The position numbers and the translations under genes were made by a program. Positions 62,216 to 64,000 of a DNA stretch of 64,000 bases are shown one piece after another (position 1 is the stretch's first letter; each line of letters begins with the position of its first letter). The DNA is from Marinifilum sp. D714 (GTDB lineage Bacteria > Bacteroidota > Bacteroidia > Bacteroidales > Marinifilaceae), in assembly GCF_030851345.1 (NCBI RefSeq), contig NZ_JALPNU010000010.1, forward strand, positions 62,001 through 126,000. Direction: 5' to 3'. The notes below the pieces were generated by a model that searched no databases, was not told the origin of the DNA, and worked only from the letters and a program-made list of their open reading frames with translations.

Positions 62216-64000
62216 TCATTTCTGCCAACTGGCAACTGCCAATCTCTTTTTACCATCCATTTTAATACTTAATGGCTTGGCAAAACGTACATGCTTAACT
62301 GCACCATATTCAGCTATCAAATCCTGTTTTCCTAGCAAATGGTAATCTACAAAAGAAGTTTCGGAATGATGATGAACAGAACAATAGCCAATATTCATTG
62401 ATGTTACATTATGGAAAAAGTGTGAACCTGATGAAGCCTCCAAAGGGTAATCTGCAAAGCTAGTTTCCACAATCAGTTTTGCGTTTGATATATCCTTCCA
62501 TTTCACAGGAATCCCAATCCATTTGTCTCTTGTTCCCCACCTTCCAGGACCAATGAGCACATAGTTCTTATCTTGTAATCTCATTTTCTCATTCACCGAA
62601 GAAATAATCGAAGCAATTTCAGATGTCATTTCCTTTTTGAATAACTCCGGAGCAACATAAATTACATCACTTACCTTATCAATTAAACCATTTCCCATAC
62701 TCATTTCAGAAAGCAACATCAATCTGTTTCGGTCAATCTCTTCCAAATCAACATTATAGTCATCAACATTTCCGATTAAAGGTTTTATCTGCAACAAGTA
62801 AAAGGACGCCTTTCCCTCTTTATCTTTGGTCAAATCAACCGCAAATTCAATTTCTATTGGCGATCCCATTGCCTCTTTCACGATATCCAAAACCAATTCT
62901 ATTGTCTTTGCCAATGGAATGTAATCGTACTTCAGAATATTGGCAAAATTTACAATTCGAGGTCCATAAGCATCCAAACCAGGACTAATTGTATCATTAA
63001 CCGAATTGTAAACCGATGCACAATGGGTAAGATTTCCATGCTCTTCTGCATCATCAATTTCTAGTCGAATTAAACCTGCTGTTTCTCCCTCTAATAAGTC
63101 AACATTTTTTTTCTTTAAATCAACTGCATAAAATTCAACCTGCGAATTTTTGAATTGATCCTTAGGTGAATTGTTCTCGATAGTTGGAAAAACTGGAGAA
63201 AATCTGCAGGCCTTTTCTCCATCCACTACGTATTTGCCCAAACCTACAGCAATTACAGCATAACCTTCTTCAGGTTTCATATGTCCGTAAGGGTAATAAT
63301 TGTAGGATTGGGCTACGCCTGAAATATGTGGATAAAAAGTATCTTCATATCGATTACCAACCACTTCCTGAATAACAACAGCCATCTTCTCCTCTTCAAG
63401 TTTGTAATTTAGAGCCTGAACATTAGCACGTGATTCCTCAGAAAAAATAGAAGCATAAACCAGTTTTATTGCATCGGTAACTTGCTTTACCCGTTCATTC
63501 AAATCCGGATGATTGTTAGGAACCAAATAGGTTTGAAAAACTCCCGCCACAGGCTGCAACAATGAATCTTCAAATAAGCCAGAAGAACGAATGGCCAATG
63601 GTTGATCAAAATTCATCAACATGATCCTGATTTTCTGAACCAATCTTAATGTAAGATCCGATGCCAAAAACAATCGTTGTACTTCCTTATAATCGGGTAA
63701 ATCTTTGGTTTTATCCAATAAATTATTTCTATCAATAAACGATTCATATTCATCAACACCAATTACTGCAGTCATTGGTGCTTTTATATTGATATCCTTG
63801 ATGTATCGACTTAAATCAAGATTAAAAAGCATTGAATTGATAAAAGCCAAACCTCTTCCCTTTCCTCCCAAAGAACCCGTTGAAAGTGTAACGATATTAT
63901 TGGCATTTAAAACCTGATCAGAATTAAACTCAACCACCTTACCTTTGTTCTTCTCATTCCTGTAGTTTTGAATCACATTAATTAGATACTCGCGAACATC
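62216..64000 (-). CDS. PEP/pyruvate-binding domain (PPDK_N) protein, 5' end cut by window
   Basis: Residues are open to the right edge; the GTG at 63976 is not the start, because the frame continues upstream as DVREYLINVIQNYR. At least 594 residues are visible. The PPDK N-terminal ATP-grasp type domain is marked by TLSTGSLGGKGRGLAFINSM, PLAIRSSGLFEDSLLQPVAG and AVVIQEVVGNRYEDTFYP. FAVDLTKDKEGKASFYLLQI follows, with a C-terminal region of its own (YVLIGPGRWGTRDKWIGIPV; SSGSHFFHNVTSMNIGY). The swivelling His domain of PEP synthase is not present in the visible part. The protein resembles the large PEP/pyruvate-binding proteins of Bacteroidota, whose substrate is not established. Confidence 0.85.
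   Translation of the reverse strand, partial: DVREYLINVIQNYRNEKNKGKVVEFNSDQVLNANNIVTLSTGSLGGKGRGLAFINSMLFNLDLSRYIKDINIKAPMTAVIGVDEYESFIDRNNLLDKTKDLPDYKEVQRLFLASDLTLRLVQKIRIMLMNFDQPLAIRSSGLFEDSLLQPVAGVFQTYLVPNNHPDLNERVKQVTDAIKLVYASIFSEESRANVQALNYKLEEEKMAVVIQEVVGNRYEDTFYPHISGVAQSYNYYPYGHMKPEEGYAVIAVGLGKYVVDGEKACRFSPVFPTIENNSPKDQFKNSQVEFYAVDLKKKNVDLLEGETAGLIRLEIDDAEEHGNLTHCASVYNSVNDTISPGLDAYGPRIVNFANILKYDYIPLAKTIELVLDIVKEAMGSPIEIEFAVDLTKDKEGKASFYLLQIKPLIGNVDDYNVDLEEIDRNRLMLLSEMSMGNGLIDKVSDVIYVAPELFKKEMTSEIASIISSVNEKMRLQDKNYVLIGPGRWGTRDKWIGIPVKWKDISNAKLIVETSFADYPLEASSGSHFFHNVTSMNIGYCSVHHHSETSFVDYHLLGKQDLIAEYGAVKHVRFAKPLSIKMDGKKRLAVASWQK

Noticed and set aside
63974-63976. GTG as start of the PEP/pyruvate-binding protein
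   Set aside because: The frame is open upstream to the edge with residues that look coding, so the gene is truncated by the window.
1-64000. Horizontally acquired island or prophage
   Set aside because: No integrase, transposase, att-like duplication at the tRNA genes, or composition break was seen; genes are mainly conserved housekeeping and biosynthetic ones.

Overview
The window looks like chromosomal DNA from a low-GC marine or sediment member of the Bacteroidota, probably of the Marinilabiliales/Marinifilaceae type. The evidence is an AT-rich sequence, promoters of the Bacteroidota form (TTTG or TTG, about 19 bases, TAnnTTTG), few Shine-Dalgarno sites, a fused SecDF, a SusC-like TonB receptor with a carboxypeptidase-regulatory-like front domain, TIGR02757 and DUF4783 proteins, and a LolD/LolE pair encoded far apart. 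The genus is inference. No phage, integrase, transposase, CRISPR array or restriction system is visible. The window is cut at both ends inside genes: a CbiG-CbiF fusion on the left and a PEP/pyruvate-binding protein on the right.

Region 1 (1-15.6 kb, minus strand) is a cobalamin regulon. It starts at a canonical promoter and a B12 riboswitch (15345-15530). It then reads TonB receptor, PepSY membrane protein, exported CbiK chelatase, BtuF-, BtuC- and BtuD-like ABC transporter, nitrilase-family hydrolase, cbiA, cobI, a cobJ-cbiC fusion, cobL (cbiE-cbiT) and a cbiG-cbiF fusion. Most junctions overlap or are a few bases apart. The exceptions are two spacers, one holding a 42-bp tandem repeat and one holding REP-like palindromes. 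CbiK and CbiG indicate the early-cobalt (anaerobic) route; cbiD, cbiJ and the uroporphyrinogen methyltransferase are not in view. Uptake and synthesis therefore appear to share one B12 sensor.

Region 2 (15.6-34.4 kb) holds two tRNAs (Leu-UAA, Gly-GCC), mutS, a saccharopine dehydrogenase-like enzyme, a lipoprotein, a minus-strand run tatA / Ca-Na antiporter / lolD / TIGR02757 / tRNA methyltransferase, secDF, a small retropepsin-like protein, mdh, glmM, a pseudouridine synthase and an aminotransferase. A 370-base array of degenerate 21-bp repeats lies between tatA and secDF.

Region 3 (34.8-50.3 kb) holds valS, ridA, a type II NADH dehydrogenase, a secreted histidine-rich protein, glnA with a hairpin-rich leader, ung, a DUF4783 protein, rlmH, a very large multi-pass sensor kinase coupled to a metallo-beta-lactamase-fold protein, and a LuxR-type regulator with a degenerate receiver next to a hemerythrin-like protein.

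Region 4 (50.5-64 kb) holds a TPR protein, the era-der GTPase pair, the riboflavin operon ribD-ribE-ribBA-ribH behind an FMN riboswitch and terminator, a thioredoxin-like protein, an orphan ORF, a DUF1343/NamZ-type lipoprotein, a LolC/E-type permease and the truncated PEP/pyruvate-binding protein. Several genes (PepSY protein, mutS, the sensor kinase, the LolE-like permease) seem to start at TTG.
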